A stretch of DNA of 48,752 bases from Lentisphaeraceae bacterium (GCA_004555175.1 SFJE01000019.1:1-48752), one strand, 5' to 3'. Numbered from the stretch's first letter, positions 41,939 through 48,752 are shown. Notes: generated by a model from the sequence alone, not told the origin. Numbers and translations are program-made.

Positions 41939-42655
41939 TCAGTTCCTCCGATTGCCCAAGAGGCGCAAGAGATACAAAAAGAGATTCACAAAGTCCAAGT
42001 AGAGCTCCAGCGCGCAGAGGATCCCCAGCTTGCGCACCGTCGCCCCATCCAACGCCCCCTCCTGCTCGGCCAGGAGCCGCACCTTCTGCGCGTCCCACGC
42101 CGTCAGCCCCGTAAAGAGCACCACGCCAATCAGCGAAATCGCAAAGTCCAGCGTGCTCGAACGCATAAACCAATTCACCACCGAGGCGATAATCACCCCC
42201 CACAACGCCATCACACAGATGCGCCCAATCCCCGAGAGGCTCCGCTCGCAGAGCGTCCCGATCAGCGCCATCCCCGCAAACATGCCTGCCGTGATGAAGA
42301 AGGTTAGCTGCACCGTCGCCACCGAGTAGACCAGCAGCACCACCGAAAGCGTCATCCCATTGACCGCCGCAAAGATCGCGAAGAGCACGGCCGCCGCTAA
42401 CGGCGAAAGCTTCCGGAAGCCCCACGAAATCGCCATCACCAAGCCCACCTCCACCAGCGCGCAGAGCATCCACAACCCCCGCGTGAGCGGAAACTCCCCC
42501 GCGCGAATGGCATTGGCCACCACCCACGCCACAATCCCCGAGATCGCCAACCCCACAGCCATCCAGCCATAGACGAAGTTGTAAATCCGGTTTACACTCA
42601 CCGCCCGCGCCTCACTACGCATCGCCAGCGCGTCAGGATCCATCATGCCATTCAT
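41939..42655 (-). CDS. Bax inhibitor-1 (BI-1/YccA) family membrane protein
   Basis: 238 aa with seven TM helices, the standard size. Family marks are VYGWMAVGLAISG in TM1, the N-terminal RIYNFVY, and AWDAQKVRLL in the C-terminal region; bacterial members are calcium-leak or stress-response channels. The start at 42655 follows AAGGAG by 7 nt. It heads an operon with the secreted protein, hisD and the propeller protein. The long open frame continuing upstream is not coding. Confidence 0.9.
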   Translation of the reverse strand: MNGMMDPDALAMRSEARAVSVNRIYNFVYGWMAVGLAISGIVAWVVANAIRAGEFPLTRGLWMLCALVEVGLVMAISWGFRKLSPLAAAVLFAIFAAVNGMTLSVVLLVYSVATVQLTFFITAGMFAGMALIGTLCERSLSGIGRICVMALWGVIIASVVNWFMRSSTLDFAISLIGVVLFTGLTAWDAQKVRLLAEQEGALDGATVRKLGILCALELYLDFVNLFLYLLRLLGNRRN

Positions 42656-42680
42656 AACAAGGCTCCTTTCATGTGCCCCT

Positions 42681-42689
42681 AGTTTAGCA
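42681..42689 (-). promoter_or_regulatory. Extended -10 promoter of the BI-1/hisD operon
   Basis: TGC-TAAACT on the minus strand, same sequence as at 35141. No -35 resembling TTGAC(A) is visible. Its start codon is 26 nt past the -10. Confidence 0.55.
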
Positions 42690-42794
42690 CAAGTGCGCGT
42701 TGCGCGCGAGGGGCGCCCATCACGAAGAAGAACGGTGTGGCGGGTAAGCGTGGTGCAGCGGCCTGCTCCGTCAGGCTGGGAGGGGCCATAAAGC

Positions 42795-42821
42795 AAAACG
42801 CGCCGCCCGGGGGGCGGCGCG
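42795..42821 (-). terminator. Terminator of the galM-symporter operon
   Basis: A perfect 10-bp GC stem (42799-42808 with 42812-42821), 3-nt loop, followed on the minus strand by TTTTGCTTT. It lies 26 bp past the symporter stop. Confidence 0.88.
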
Positions 42822-42846
42822 CTGCGGTTAAGGCGTGGTTTCTGGC

Positions 42847-44844
42847 TTACCAGAAGATCACGTAGAGGGCGACGGTGAGGACGCAGACCACCAGGCCGGC
42901 GATCAGGGCGCCCTTGGACATCGTCATATCCAGGGTGGTCTTGTGCTCGAACTGGACGCGTTCGGCGACCGGCAGGCGGAAGATGAGGCCGTAGAGGGTC
43001 ATGAACACGAGGGTGAGCACGAGGGTGTAGGAGGCGGCGATGAGGTAGTGCATCGAGCCACCGGCGGCGGGGATGCCCAGGCAGGTGATGGCGCTCAGGG
43101 GCTTGAGGATGAAGCCCGGGAAGCAGTCCCAGCCGTAGGTGTTGAGGAAGTAGAAGACCACCGGCGCGAAGATGAGGCCGAAGACGCCACCCCAACGGCC
43201 GGCCGAACGGTTGAGCATGCCGAAGGCGAAGACCGCGAAGATGCCCGGCGAGACGTAGCACTGCACTTCCTGGATGTACTTGAAGATGGATTCGGACTTC
43301 AAGCCGGCGGCGACGATGCACCCGGTCACCGCGAGGATGACGGTGACGATGCGGCCGCAGAGGACGAGGGTGCTCTGCTTGGCATCGGGCTTGAGGTAGC
43401 GCTGGAAGATGTCCATCGTGAAGAGGGTGGAGGTGGCGTTGAGCACGGCCGCGAGGGAGGAGACGATGGCCCCGAGGAGGGCGGCGAGGACGAAGCCGAG
43501 GATGCCGCAGTTGCGCGGGATGAGCTTCATCAGGTGGCCGAGGGCACCATCGTACTTATAGGTGTTGTCGGCCACCTTGATGACCGAGCCATCAGAGAGG
43601 GCGATTTCGCCGGCCTTGCCCTGAGCGGCGAGGGCCTTGATGGCATCGGGGGTCACGCCCTTGCCATCGGCGGTGAGCTTGGCCAAGAGGGGCGCGTTGT
43701 GGGCGATAATCTTGGCGAGAACATCCGGGGAGGTCTTGGCAGAGATGGCGAGGTTGGATTGGTCGGCAGTGGCATCATCGGCGTTGAGCGAGTAGAAGAT
43801 GATGAGCTCGTTGGGCGCGTAGGCATCCTTTTGGACCTTGGCGGTGACGGCCTTGGCGGTATCCTCGGCCATATCCTTGGCGCAGAGGTTGAAGGCGATG
43901 ATGCCGGGGATGACGATGATGAAGGGGATCAGCAGCTTGAGGCCGGCAGCGAAGACGATACCCTTCTGGCCCTCGGCGAGGGAGCCCGAGCCGAGAATGC
44001 GCTGGGTGATGTACTGGTTGAGGCCCCAGTAGTAGAAGTTCGGGATCCAGATGCCCATCAGCAGGATGGTCCACGGCATCGCCGCGTCGGTGGCCGGGCG
44101 GCCCATGTGCATCTTGGCGGCATTGAGGTCCTGGAAGCGGGCGAGGAAGCCTTCGGAGGCGGTGGTAGCCCCGCCAAAGCCGGCGAGCTCGGCTGCGGGG
44201 GCATCGGCCAAGGCGTTGCAGGCGATGTAGGCAATGATGGCGCCGCCAACGATGAGGGCCGCACCCTGGATGAGGTCGGCCCAGGCGCAGGCCTTCAACC
44301 CGCCGAAGAGCACATACGCGCCGGCGATGACGGACATAATAATGCAGCAGGTGGGGAAGGAGACCGTCACGCCAAACTCATTGAAGAGCTGGTACATCAC
44401 CAGCGAGCCGGCATAGGTCACGCCAATGAGCGAAGCGACAATCAGAATCCCAATCATCGAGATGGTCATCAGCGAGCGGGCCACGTGGTTGTAGCGCACT
44501 TCGAGGAACTCAGGCATCGTGGTGATGCCGGTCTTCAGGAAGTAGGGCAACATACAGAAGGCCACGACCACCAGCGTAATCGCCGCAATCCATTCCCACG
44601 ACGCGCACGAGATGCCTTCCAACCCGGCCCCCTGGCCGCTCATGCCCACGAACTGTTCGGCCGAGATGTTGGCGGCAATCAGTGAGAAGCCAATCAGCCA
44701 CCACTTCAATCCGCGCCCGGCCAGGAAGTAGTCTTCCGCGCCTTCTTCGGCACCAGCTTTCTTTCGGCTCTTGAAGAAGCCGACAAAGAGAACACACGCG
44801 ATAAAGCCAAAGAAGACTAACGCGTCAATGAGGAGTTTACCCAT
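42847..44844 (-). CDS. Sodium:solute symporter (SSS family, SGLT-like)
   Basis: 665 aa, about 14 TM helices. A Na+-driven uptake system; the adjacent galM suggests a sugar (galactose-type) substrate. Seen motifs are GRGLKWWLIGFSLIAANISAE near TM1-2, FLEVRYN, YAGSLVMYQLF, and ALLGAIVSSLAAVLN, the SSS sodium-binding Ser-Ser segment. A roughly 90-residue soluble insertion lies between DAYAPNEL and GHLMKLIP, where the family normally has a short loop. SSS family sugar symporters without it are about 540-600 aa. It is translated 39 bp after galM. Confidence 0.9.
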   Translation of the reverse strand: MGKLLIDALVFFGFIACVLFVGFFKSRKKAGAEEGAEDYFLAGRGLKWWLIGFSLIAANISAEQFVGMSGQGAGLEGISCASWEWIAAITLVVVAFCMLPYFLKTGITTMPEFLEVRYNHVARSLMTISMIGILIVASLIGVTYAGSLVMYQLFNEFGVTVSFPTCCIIMSVIAGAYVLFGGLKACAWADLIQGAALIVGGAIIAYIACNALADAPAAELAGFGGATTASEGFLARFQDLNAAKMHMGRPATDAAMPWTILLMGIWIPNFYYWGLNQYITQRILGSGSLAEGQKGIVFAAGLKLLIPFIIVIPGIIAFNLCAKDMAEDTAKAVTAKVQKDAYAPNELIIFYSLNADDATADQSNLAISAKTSPDVLAKIIAHNAPLLAKLTADGKGVTPDAIKALAAQGKAGEIALSDGSVIKVADNTYKYDGALGHLMKLIPRNCGILGFVLAALLGAIVSSLAAVLNATSTLFTMDIFQRYLKPDAKQSTLVLCGRIVTVILAVTGCIVAAGLKSESIFKYIQEVQCYVSPGIFAVFAFGMLNRSAGRWGGVFGLIFAPVVFYFLNTYGWDCFPGFILKPLSAITCLGIPAAGGSMHYLIAASYTLVLTLVFMTLYGLIFRLPVAERVQFEHKTTLDMTMSKGALIAGLVVCVLTVALYVIFW

Positions 44845-44883
44845 AGTTGATTTCCTTGGTTGGTTGGAGTGCGCCCCACGGCC

Positions 44884-46032
44884 TTAGGCCTTGGGGAAGC
44901 GATATTCGGTGACCGAGCGGAGCACTTGCCCCGGGCGGAGAATGATGGAGGGGAACTCGGGGCGGTTGACGCTGTCGGCGAAGTGCTGGGTCTCCAGCGC
45001 CACGCCACCGCGGCGGACGGTCGGCCCCTCGGGGGTCTGCAGGCCGTCGGGGATGTAGTTCCCGGTGTAAATCTGAATGCCCGGCTGGTCGGTCCACACC
45101 TCCATCTTCATCCCATCGGGAGCGGTGAGGGTGGCGGCGTGGGCAAGGACGCCCTCGGGGTGATCGAGCACGAAGTTGTGGTCATAGCCCGCGCCGAAGC
45201 GCAGCTGGTCGTTGTCGGCATCGATCTCCTGACCGAGGGCGCGCGGGGCGGTGAAGTCCAGCGGCGTGCCGGCGACGGGGGCGAGCTCGCCGGTGGGGAT
45301 GAGCCCGGCATTGACCGGCGTATAGCGCGCGGCCGAAAGCTGCAAGGTGTGGTCGAGGATATCACCCTGCGCGCAGCCCTTGAGGTTCCAATAGGCGTGC
45401 TGGGTCATCGCCACGGGGGTGGGCGCTTCGGCGGTGAGGTGATAGACAATGCGCCAAGTGTTCTCCGGGGTGAGGATGTAGAGCACTTCGGCGTGGAGCG
45501 CGCCCGGATAGCCCTGGTCGCCATCGGGCGAATCGAGCTTTAGGAGCAGGCAGGCATCATCCTCGCCCAGGGTACCGGCGGCGGCTTCGGCCTTGACCCA
45601 CTCGGCTTCGGCGGGGATATTCTCCTTGAAGAAGGCGCGCAACTTCCAGACGCGGGCATTGAAGCCCTCCTCGCCGCCGTGCAGCGCGCAGGGGATGCCG
45701 CCGGGGGCGTTATTCGTGGCCAGGGTGTAATCCTTGCCATCCAGGGAGAACTTGCCGTGGGCGATGCGGTTGGCCACGCGGCCAATGAGCTGGCCATAGT
45801 AAGGCTCCTTGACCCAGCCCTCGAGCGTGTCGGGCCCCACGATGACATTGCGCGGCTGGCCGTCTGGCCCGGGCACGGTGAAGCGGCGGACCGTGCCGCC
45901 ATACTCCAACACCTCCAGCTCGCCGCCGAGGCCATTCTTTAGCGTGTAATGCAACACCACCGTGCCGTCGGGCAACTTCCCAAACTGCTCCACCTCCACA
46001 ATGGGGTCAGGCTTCTTCGTTTCGTCTGTCAT
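44884..46032 (-). CDS. galM: Aldose 1-epimerase (mutarotase)
   Basis: 382 aa. It interconverts alpha and beta anomers of glucose/galactose so they can enter catabolism. Signatures are NAPGGIPCALHGGEEGFNARVW (the HGG-x-x-GF motif, with catalytic His near residue 105), MTQHAYWNLKG (second His) and LETQHFADSVNRPEFP (catalytic Glu region). RVANRIAHGKF is also typical. The ATG at 46032 is used; an upstream TTG in frame at 46053 is possible. First gene of the operon with an SSS symporter. Confidence 0.93.
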   Translation of the reverse strand: MTDETKKPDPIVEVEQFGKLPDGTVVLHYTLKNGLGGELEVLEYGGTVRRFTVPGPDGQPRNVIVGPDTLEGWVKEPYYGQLIGRVANRIAHGKFSLDGKDYTLATNNAPGGIPCALHGGEEGFNARVWKLRAFFKENIPAEAEWVKAEAAAGTLGEDDACLLLKLDSPDGDQGYPGALHAEVLYILTPENTWRIVYHLTAEAPTPVAMTQHAYWNLKGCAQGDILDHTLQLSAARYTPVNAGLIPTGELAPVAGTPLDFTAPRALGQEIDADNDQLRFGAGYDHNFVLDHPEGVLAHAATLTAPDGMKMEVWTDQPGIQIYTGNYIPDGLQTPEGPTVRRGGVALETQHFADSVNRPEFPSIILRPGQVLRSVTEYRFPKA

Positions 46033-46091
46033 CGTTGTGTCAATCTCTTTCAAAGGCCTTCGCTCGGGCCCCGCCCGAACTTCTTGCTTCT

Positions 46092-46120
46092 ATAATAGCG
46101 CGTCTTGCCCGTGGAAGCAA
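46092..46120 (-). promoter_or_regulatory. galM operon promoter
   Basis: On the minus strand, TTGCTT (46115-46120), a 17-bp spacer and TATTAT (46092-46097). The start codon is 59 nt past the -10 box. Confidence 0.65.
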
Positions 46121-46156
46121 GCAAAAGTTGCGCGCGCGAGCCGCGCGCAACTTTTA

Positions 46157-46191
46157 GCGGCTAGCTGTTAGCTGTTAGCGGCTAGCGGCCA
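46157..46191 (+). repeat. Heptamer array, five units
   Basis: GCGGCTA, GCTGTTA, GCTGTTA, GCGGCTA and GCGGCCA. It belongs to the long gene-poor interval 46121-46669, which otherwise contains a strong hairpin, a small ORF and a 22-bp array. Confidence 0.9.
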
Positions 46192-46263
46192 GGACGCTCA
46201 CGCGACGGGCAGGGCGGAGGGGAATAGCGCGGCTTTCGCGCGACGGCTACTCTGCAATACGAA

Positions 46264-46302
46264 CGCGACGGATTGCCGGGATTTGCCGGCCGATCCGTCG
46301 CG
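46264..46302. repeat. Strong inverted repeat near the heptamer flank
   Basis: CGCGACGGAT (46264-46273) pairs perfectly with ATCCGTCGCG (46293-46302), with GCCGG-type bases inside that can pair further. The right arm runs into the reverse of the common heptamer flank. Confidence 0.6.
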
Positions 46303-46312
46303 AAACGCGCAC

Positions 46313-46333
46313 TGTCGACTGTCGGCTGCCGAC
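46313..46333 (-). repeat. Heptamer array TGTCGAC, TGTCGGC, TGCCGAC
   Basis: Three units on the plus strand (minus: GTCGGCA, GCCGACA, GTCGACA phase). It follows the reverse of the common flank, GTCGCGAAACGCGCAC (46297-46312). Confidence 0.85.
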
Positions 46334-46362
46334 TTACATCACAGTAGCGCATCTCGGGGTGG

Positions 46363-46398
46363 CTAGAGTGCTACGATCGTATCAGTCTGTTTGCTCAT
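46363..46398 (-). CDS. Possible 11-codon small ORF with its own promoter and ribosome site
   Basis: On the minus strand AAAGGAG (46406-46412) lies 7 nt before an ATG at 46398, which opens MSKQTDTIVAL and stops at TAG (46363-46365). A first ATG at 46404 is only 1 nt from the ribosome site. A likely promoter lies upstream. It may be a leader peptide, a microprotein, or the 5' end of a gene truncated by repeats; the next frame beyond the stop is not open for long. The excellent ribosome site with so short an ORF is unusual in this window. Confidence 0.4.
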   Translation of the reverse strand: MSKQTDTIVAL

Positions 46399-46446
46399 TG
46401 TCATACTCCTTTCACATTAGACAGTTTCAACCGTTCAAGCACCGCC

Positions 46447-46474
46447 ATCATATCGCACTTCCGCGCTGGGTTAA
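46447..46474 (-). promoter_or_regulatory. Possible promoter of the small ORF
   Basis: TTAACC (46469-46474), a 16-bp spacer and TATGAT (46447-46452) on the minus strand. The small ORF's AUG at 46398 would lie about 40 nt into the transcript. Confidence 0.45.
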
Positions 46475-46498
46475 CTCGCTTCCCGAGCGACTTGAATG

Positions 46499-46561
46499 AA
46501 TAAGGCCCCGTCTTGTTGCCAATAAGACGGGGCCTTGTTGCGAATAAGACGGGGCCTTATT
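46499..46561. repeat. 22-bp self-complementary tandem array, three units with inverted core
   Basis: Units start at 46499, 46521 and 46543. The first unit has CCCC in its core, the next two have GGGG, so the core orientation flips within the array. The right flank reads AGTTGCGCC, the reverse of the left flank at 8253-8262. Confidence 0.88.
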
Positions 46562-46587
46562 AGTTGCGCCCTCGCGGCAAAAGAATA

Positions 46588-46662
46588 GCCGAAGTGCCCA
46601 TCGGGCGCTTCGGCCGGGGTGGAGCGTCCCACGCTCCCGAGGTGCAGGGCGAGCAGCCCTGC
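46588..46662 (-). terminator. Three successive hairpins past glyS
   Basis: Stems at 46644-46650/46656-46662, 46621-46627/46631-46637 and 46588-46599/46603-46614 (12 bp with one G-T). On the minus strand the last is followed by TATTCTTTT, so it is the best terminator candidate. Confidence 0.65.
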
Positions 46663-46669
46663 TAGGGCA

Positions 46670-48427
46670 CTACAACAGCGCGTCAAGTTTGGCGATAAGG
46701 GCGTCGACGGAGATGCGCTCTTGCTGCATAGAGTCGCGCTCGCGGAGGGTGACGGTGCCATCCTTCTCGAGGGTGTCGAAGTCGACAGTGACGCAGAAGG
46801 GGGTGCCGATTTCGTCCTGACGGCGATAGCGGCGGCCAATGGCGCCAGTTTCGTCCCAGAAGCAGTTGTAGCGCTTCTGCAGGCGCTTAAAGATGGCGCG
46901 CGCGAGGGTGTAGAGCTCGGGGCGGTTCTTGACCAGCGGGAAGACGGCCACCTTGATGGGGGCAATCTGCGGGGCCAGATGGAGGACGGTGCGGATGTCC
47001 TCGCGACCCTTCTCATCGGTGAGCTTCTGCTCCTCGTAGGCATTGCAGAGCATTGCCAGGGCCATGCGGTCGACGCCGGAGGAGGGTTCGATAACGTGGG
47101 GGATGTACTTGCCCTCGAAGAGGCGGTCGAGGAAGGCGTTGGCGGCTTCGGCGGTTTTGCCGCGCGCTTCCCAGGCGGCGACAGTCTTAGCGCGGAAGGC
47201 GGCCTTCTCTTCGTCGGAGAGTTTCTTGACGGCGAGCTTGAGCGGCTCGTCGAAGACCTCCATACTCTTGCCTGAGTGCTCCTGGTGGCGGGAGAGGTCG
47301 AAGTCCGAGCGCGCGGCGATGCCCTCGAGCTCCTGCACGCCGAAGGGGAAGCGATACTCAATATCCACGCAGGCGCGGGCGTAGTGGGCCAATTCGTCGG
47401 GCTTCTGCCAGTATTCCACAAAGCTCTCGGCGGGCAGACCGTTGGCCACAAGCCACTGCTTGCGCTGCTCCACCCAATACTTGTGCCAGCACTCCCAGCC
47501 CCAATCGGCCTGCGGCTCAGAGAGGTCGGTCTCGGCGGTGAGCGGGGCCACGTGGCCGCAGAGCAGCTCCACGGCCTCATCGGGCTTGATGAAGAACTCC
47601 AGCTCCATCTGCTCGAACTCGCGCGAGCGGAAGATGTAGTTGCGCGGGGTGACCTCGTTGCGGAAGCTCTTGCCAATCTGCCCAATGCCAAAGGGCGGCA
47701 TCTGGCGGCTCGAGACCATCACATTCGAGAACTCGGCGAAGATCGCCTGCGCGGTCTCCGGGCGAAGATAGGCCACGTTGGAGGGGTCATCCACCGGCCC
47801 GACAATCGTCTTGAACATCAGGTTGAAGGGGCGCGGCTCGGTCATCACGCCGCCGCAATTCGGGCACGGCAACACCGGCGCCTCGCCCGCCGGCGTGGCC
47901 AGCAGGATAAAGAGATCGCGCGCAGAGGTCTGCACCTTGAGTTGCTCAAAGATGGCCTCCAAGTGTTCGGGGTGCTGGACGGTATAGAGCCCCGGTGCCA
48001 CGGCCTTGCCTTTACCCTTGCACCAGGTGGCCACCTTACCTGCATCGCCCACCATCGGCGTGAGCGCCGCGCAGATGGCAGACTCCTCAAAGACATCCCA
48101 AATCTGGTCTGCGCGCATCAACTTGCGGCAGTTGCCCTTGCACATGCTCATGGGGTCGGAGAAGGTATCCAAGTGGCCCGAGGCCTTCCAAATCGCCGGG
48201 TGCATGATGATCGAGGCATCCAGCCCCTCCACATCCTCGCGGTCGCGCACCGTCCACCGCCACCAACTCTCCTTGATGTTGCGCTTCAGTTCGCACCCCA
48301 GCGGACCATAATCCCAAAAACCAGCAAATCCACCGTAAACCTCGGAGCTCTGAAAGATAAAACCACGCCGCTTGCACAGAGAAACCAAGGCGTCTAACGA
48401 ACTCTTCGGGGCTTCTTTCTTTTCCAT
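46670..48427 (-). CDS. glyS: Glycyl-tRNA synthetase (alpha-2 type)
   Basis: 585 aa class II synthetase that charges tRNA-Gly. The single-chain (eukaryote/some bacteria) type is shown by the GGFAGFWDYGPLG motif near the start, FRNEVTPRNYIFRSREFEQMELEFF (motif 2), and PSSGVDRMALAM (motif 3). It carries insertion motifs with CPNCGG and CKGNC, consistent with zinc binding. The ATG at 48427 has AAGGA 10 nt upstream; a GTG at 48436 overlaps it. It is read with the tRNA-Pro gene just upstream (23 bp). Confidence 0.95.
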   Translation of the reverse strand: MEKKEAPKSSLDALVSLCKRRGFIFQSSEVYGGFAGFWDYGPLGCELKRNIKESWWRWTVRDREDVEGLDASIIMHPAIWKASGHLDTFSDPMSMCKGNCRKLMRADQIWDVFEESAICAALTPMVGDAGKVATWCKGKGKAVAPGLYTVQHPEHLEAIFEQLKVQTSARDLFILLATPAGEAPVLPCPNCGGVMTEPRPFNLMFKTIVGPVDDPSNVAYLRPETAQAIFAEFSNVMVSSRQMPPFGIGQIGKSFRNEVTPRNYIFRSREFEQMELEFFIKPDEAVELLCGHVAPLTAETDLSEPQADWGWECWHKYWVEQRKQWLVANGLPAESFVEYWQKPDELAHYARACVDIEYRFPFGVQELEGIAARSDFDLSRHQEHSGKSMEVFDEPLKLAVKKLSDEEKAAFRAKTVAAWEARGKTAEAANAFLDRLFEGKYIPHVIEPSSGVDRMALAMLCNAYEEQKLTDEKGREDIRTVLHLAPQIAPIKVAVFPLVKNRPELYTLARAIFKRLQKRYNCFWDETGAIGRRYRRQDEIGTPFCVTVDFDTLEKDGTVTLRERDSMQQERISVDALIAKLDALL

Positions 48428-48450
48428 CGCGCACACGTCCTTGCGTAAAG

Positions 48451-48527
48451 TGGTCGGAGCGGAGGGATTTGAACCCCCGACACTCTGCTCCCAAAGCAGA
48501 TGCGCTACCAGGCTGCGCTACGCTCCG
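48451..48527 (-). tRNA. tRNA-Pro (anticodon UGG)
   Basis: 77 nt with CCA encoded. The acceptor stem CGGAGCG (5' end at 48527) pairs with CGCTCCG, followed by ACCA (48451-48454). The anticodon loop TTTGGGA (48489-48495 on the minus strand) gives UGG at 48491-48493, flanked by stems TCTGC and GCAGA. The T-arm is GGGGG-TTCAAAT-CCCTC. All four arms fold. It is upstream of glyS on the same strand. Confidence 0.96.
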
Positions 48528-48541
48528 TCAAAATCGCGCCT

Positions 48542-48571
48542 ATTCTAGCACACCTTCCTCTCGCCGCGCAA
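48542..48571 (-). promoter_or_regulatory. Promoter of tRNA-Pro and glyS
   Basis: On the minus strand, TTGCGC (48566-48571), an 18-bp spacer and TGC-TAGAAT with -10 at 48542-48547. The tRNA begins 15 nt past the -10. Confidence 0.7.
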
Positions 48572-48585
48572 GCAACGCGAGCGAG

Positions 48586-48670
48586 CAACCACAAAGACGC
48601 GTTTTTTCAACCACAAAGAAAAGGCACCGAAAGGCACGCAGGGCTGCCTCGTATTTATCAACCACAAAGA
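48586..48670 (+). repeat. Three copies of CAACCACAAAGA at the right edge
   Basis: The 12-bp sequence is perfect at 48586-48597, 48608-48619 and 48659-48670, with partly repeated AAGGCAC in between. The rest of 48572-48752 shows no gene with recognisable features. Confidence 0.75.
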
Positions 48671-48752
48671 ACAAATATGTATGTTGTCAACTACTTTTTA
48701 GGCCGGGATGACCTTTTGATGAGAATTTCGCTGAGTGAGGTGTGTCTGTGGG

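Noticed and set aside
41939..43321. A 460-aa minus-strand frame covering BI-1 and beyond
   Set aside because: Only the last 238 codons are the BI-1 gene. The first part is an out-of-frame shadow of the symporter.
48469..48711. 80-aa plus-strand ORF over the tRNA and right edge
   Set aside because: It overlaps the tRNA on the opposite strand and consists of repeat-derived sequence.

Overview
The window is GC-rich, densely coding bacterial DNA. It most resembles a Gram-negative anaerobe of the PVC superphylum (Verrucomicrobiota / Kiritimatiellota / Lentisphaerota type); this placement is inferred from gene content. The supporting genes are an LL-diaminopimelate aminotransferase of the chlamydia/PVC type, a PPi-type phosphofructokinase, a lipid A-type acyltransferase, an exosortase fused to an EpsI-like domain, an alpha-2-macroglobulin/PbpC pair, a C10 cysteine protease and a pyruvate formate-lyase activase. 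There is no rRNA, phage, transposase or CRISPR. One tRNA, tRNA-Pro(UGG), lies directly upstream of glyS.

Layout. 1-7356: an empty left flank with a broken gene tail, then a periplasmic alpha-2-macroglobulin and PbpC. 7353-8395: a four-helix-bundle 'suffix' gene inside a repeat island. 8396-16107: zinc-ribbon protein, lipid A acyltransferase, dapL, a small four-helix-bundle protein, PPi-PFK, an AOS-family enzyme (bioF-like) and recD2. 16164-20161 (minus): M42 peptidase, nadC, coaX, YggT-like and YggU-like. 20523-26632 (plus): a tightly overlapping operon of membrane protein, exosortase-EpsI, DUF192, pflA, ktrB and yraN. 26777-30245: an outer-membrane barrel and a large secreted protein of unknown function. 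30435-35107 (minus): an operon of unknown protein, C10 protease and MBL hydrolase. 35306-38872 (minus): trigger factor and a large unknown protein. 38960-42655 (minus): BI-1 protein, secreted coiled-coil protein, hisD and a beta-propeller-like protein. 42847-46032 (minus): galM and an SSS symporter. 46363-48527 (minus): a tiny ORF, glyS and tRNA-Pro.

The most unusual content is non-coding. Three families of short-period degenerate tandem repeats are scattered between genes: period 7 (G-N-N-G-N-N-A type), period 9 (TCCGG core) and period 22 (self-complementary units). Arrays differ in sequence between loci but are fairly uniform inside each locus. They often supply or abut stop codons, and one sits in frame inside pbpC. 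Both four-helix-bundle genes in the window are bracketed by such arrays: the small one by inverted heptamer triplets, the larger one by nonamer arrays. Two REP-like hairpins and a conserved GCGCGTTCCGCGAC-type flank go with the islands.

Promoters are recognisable and share an unusual look: a TGn-extended -10 of the form TAnnnT, often with a -35 beginning TTGC. Two genes start so close to their -10 boxes that their mRNAs should be leaderless. Several hairpins carry the stop codon of the upstream gene within the stem.
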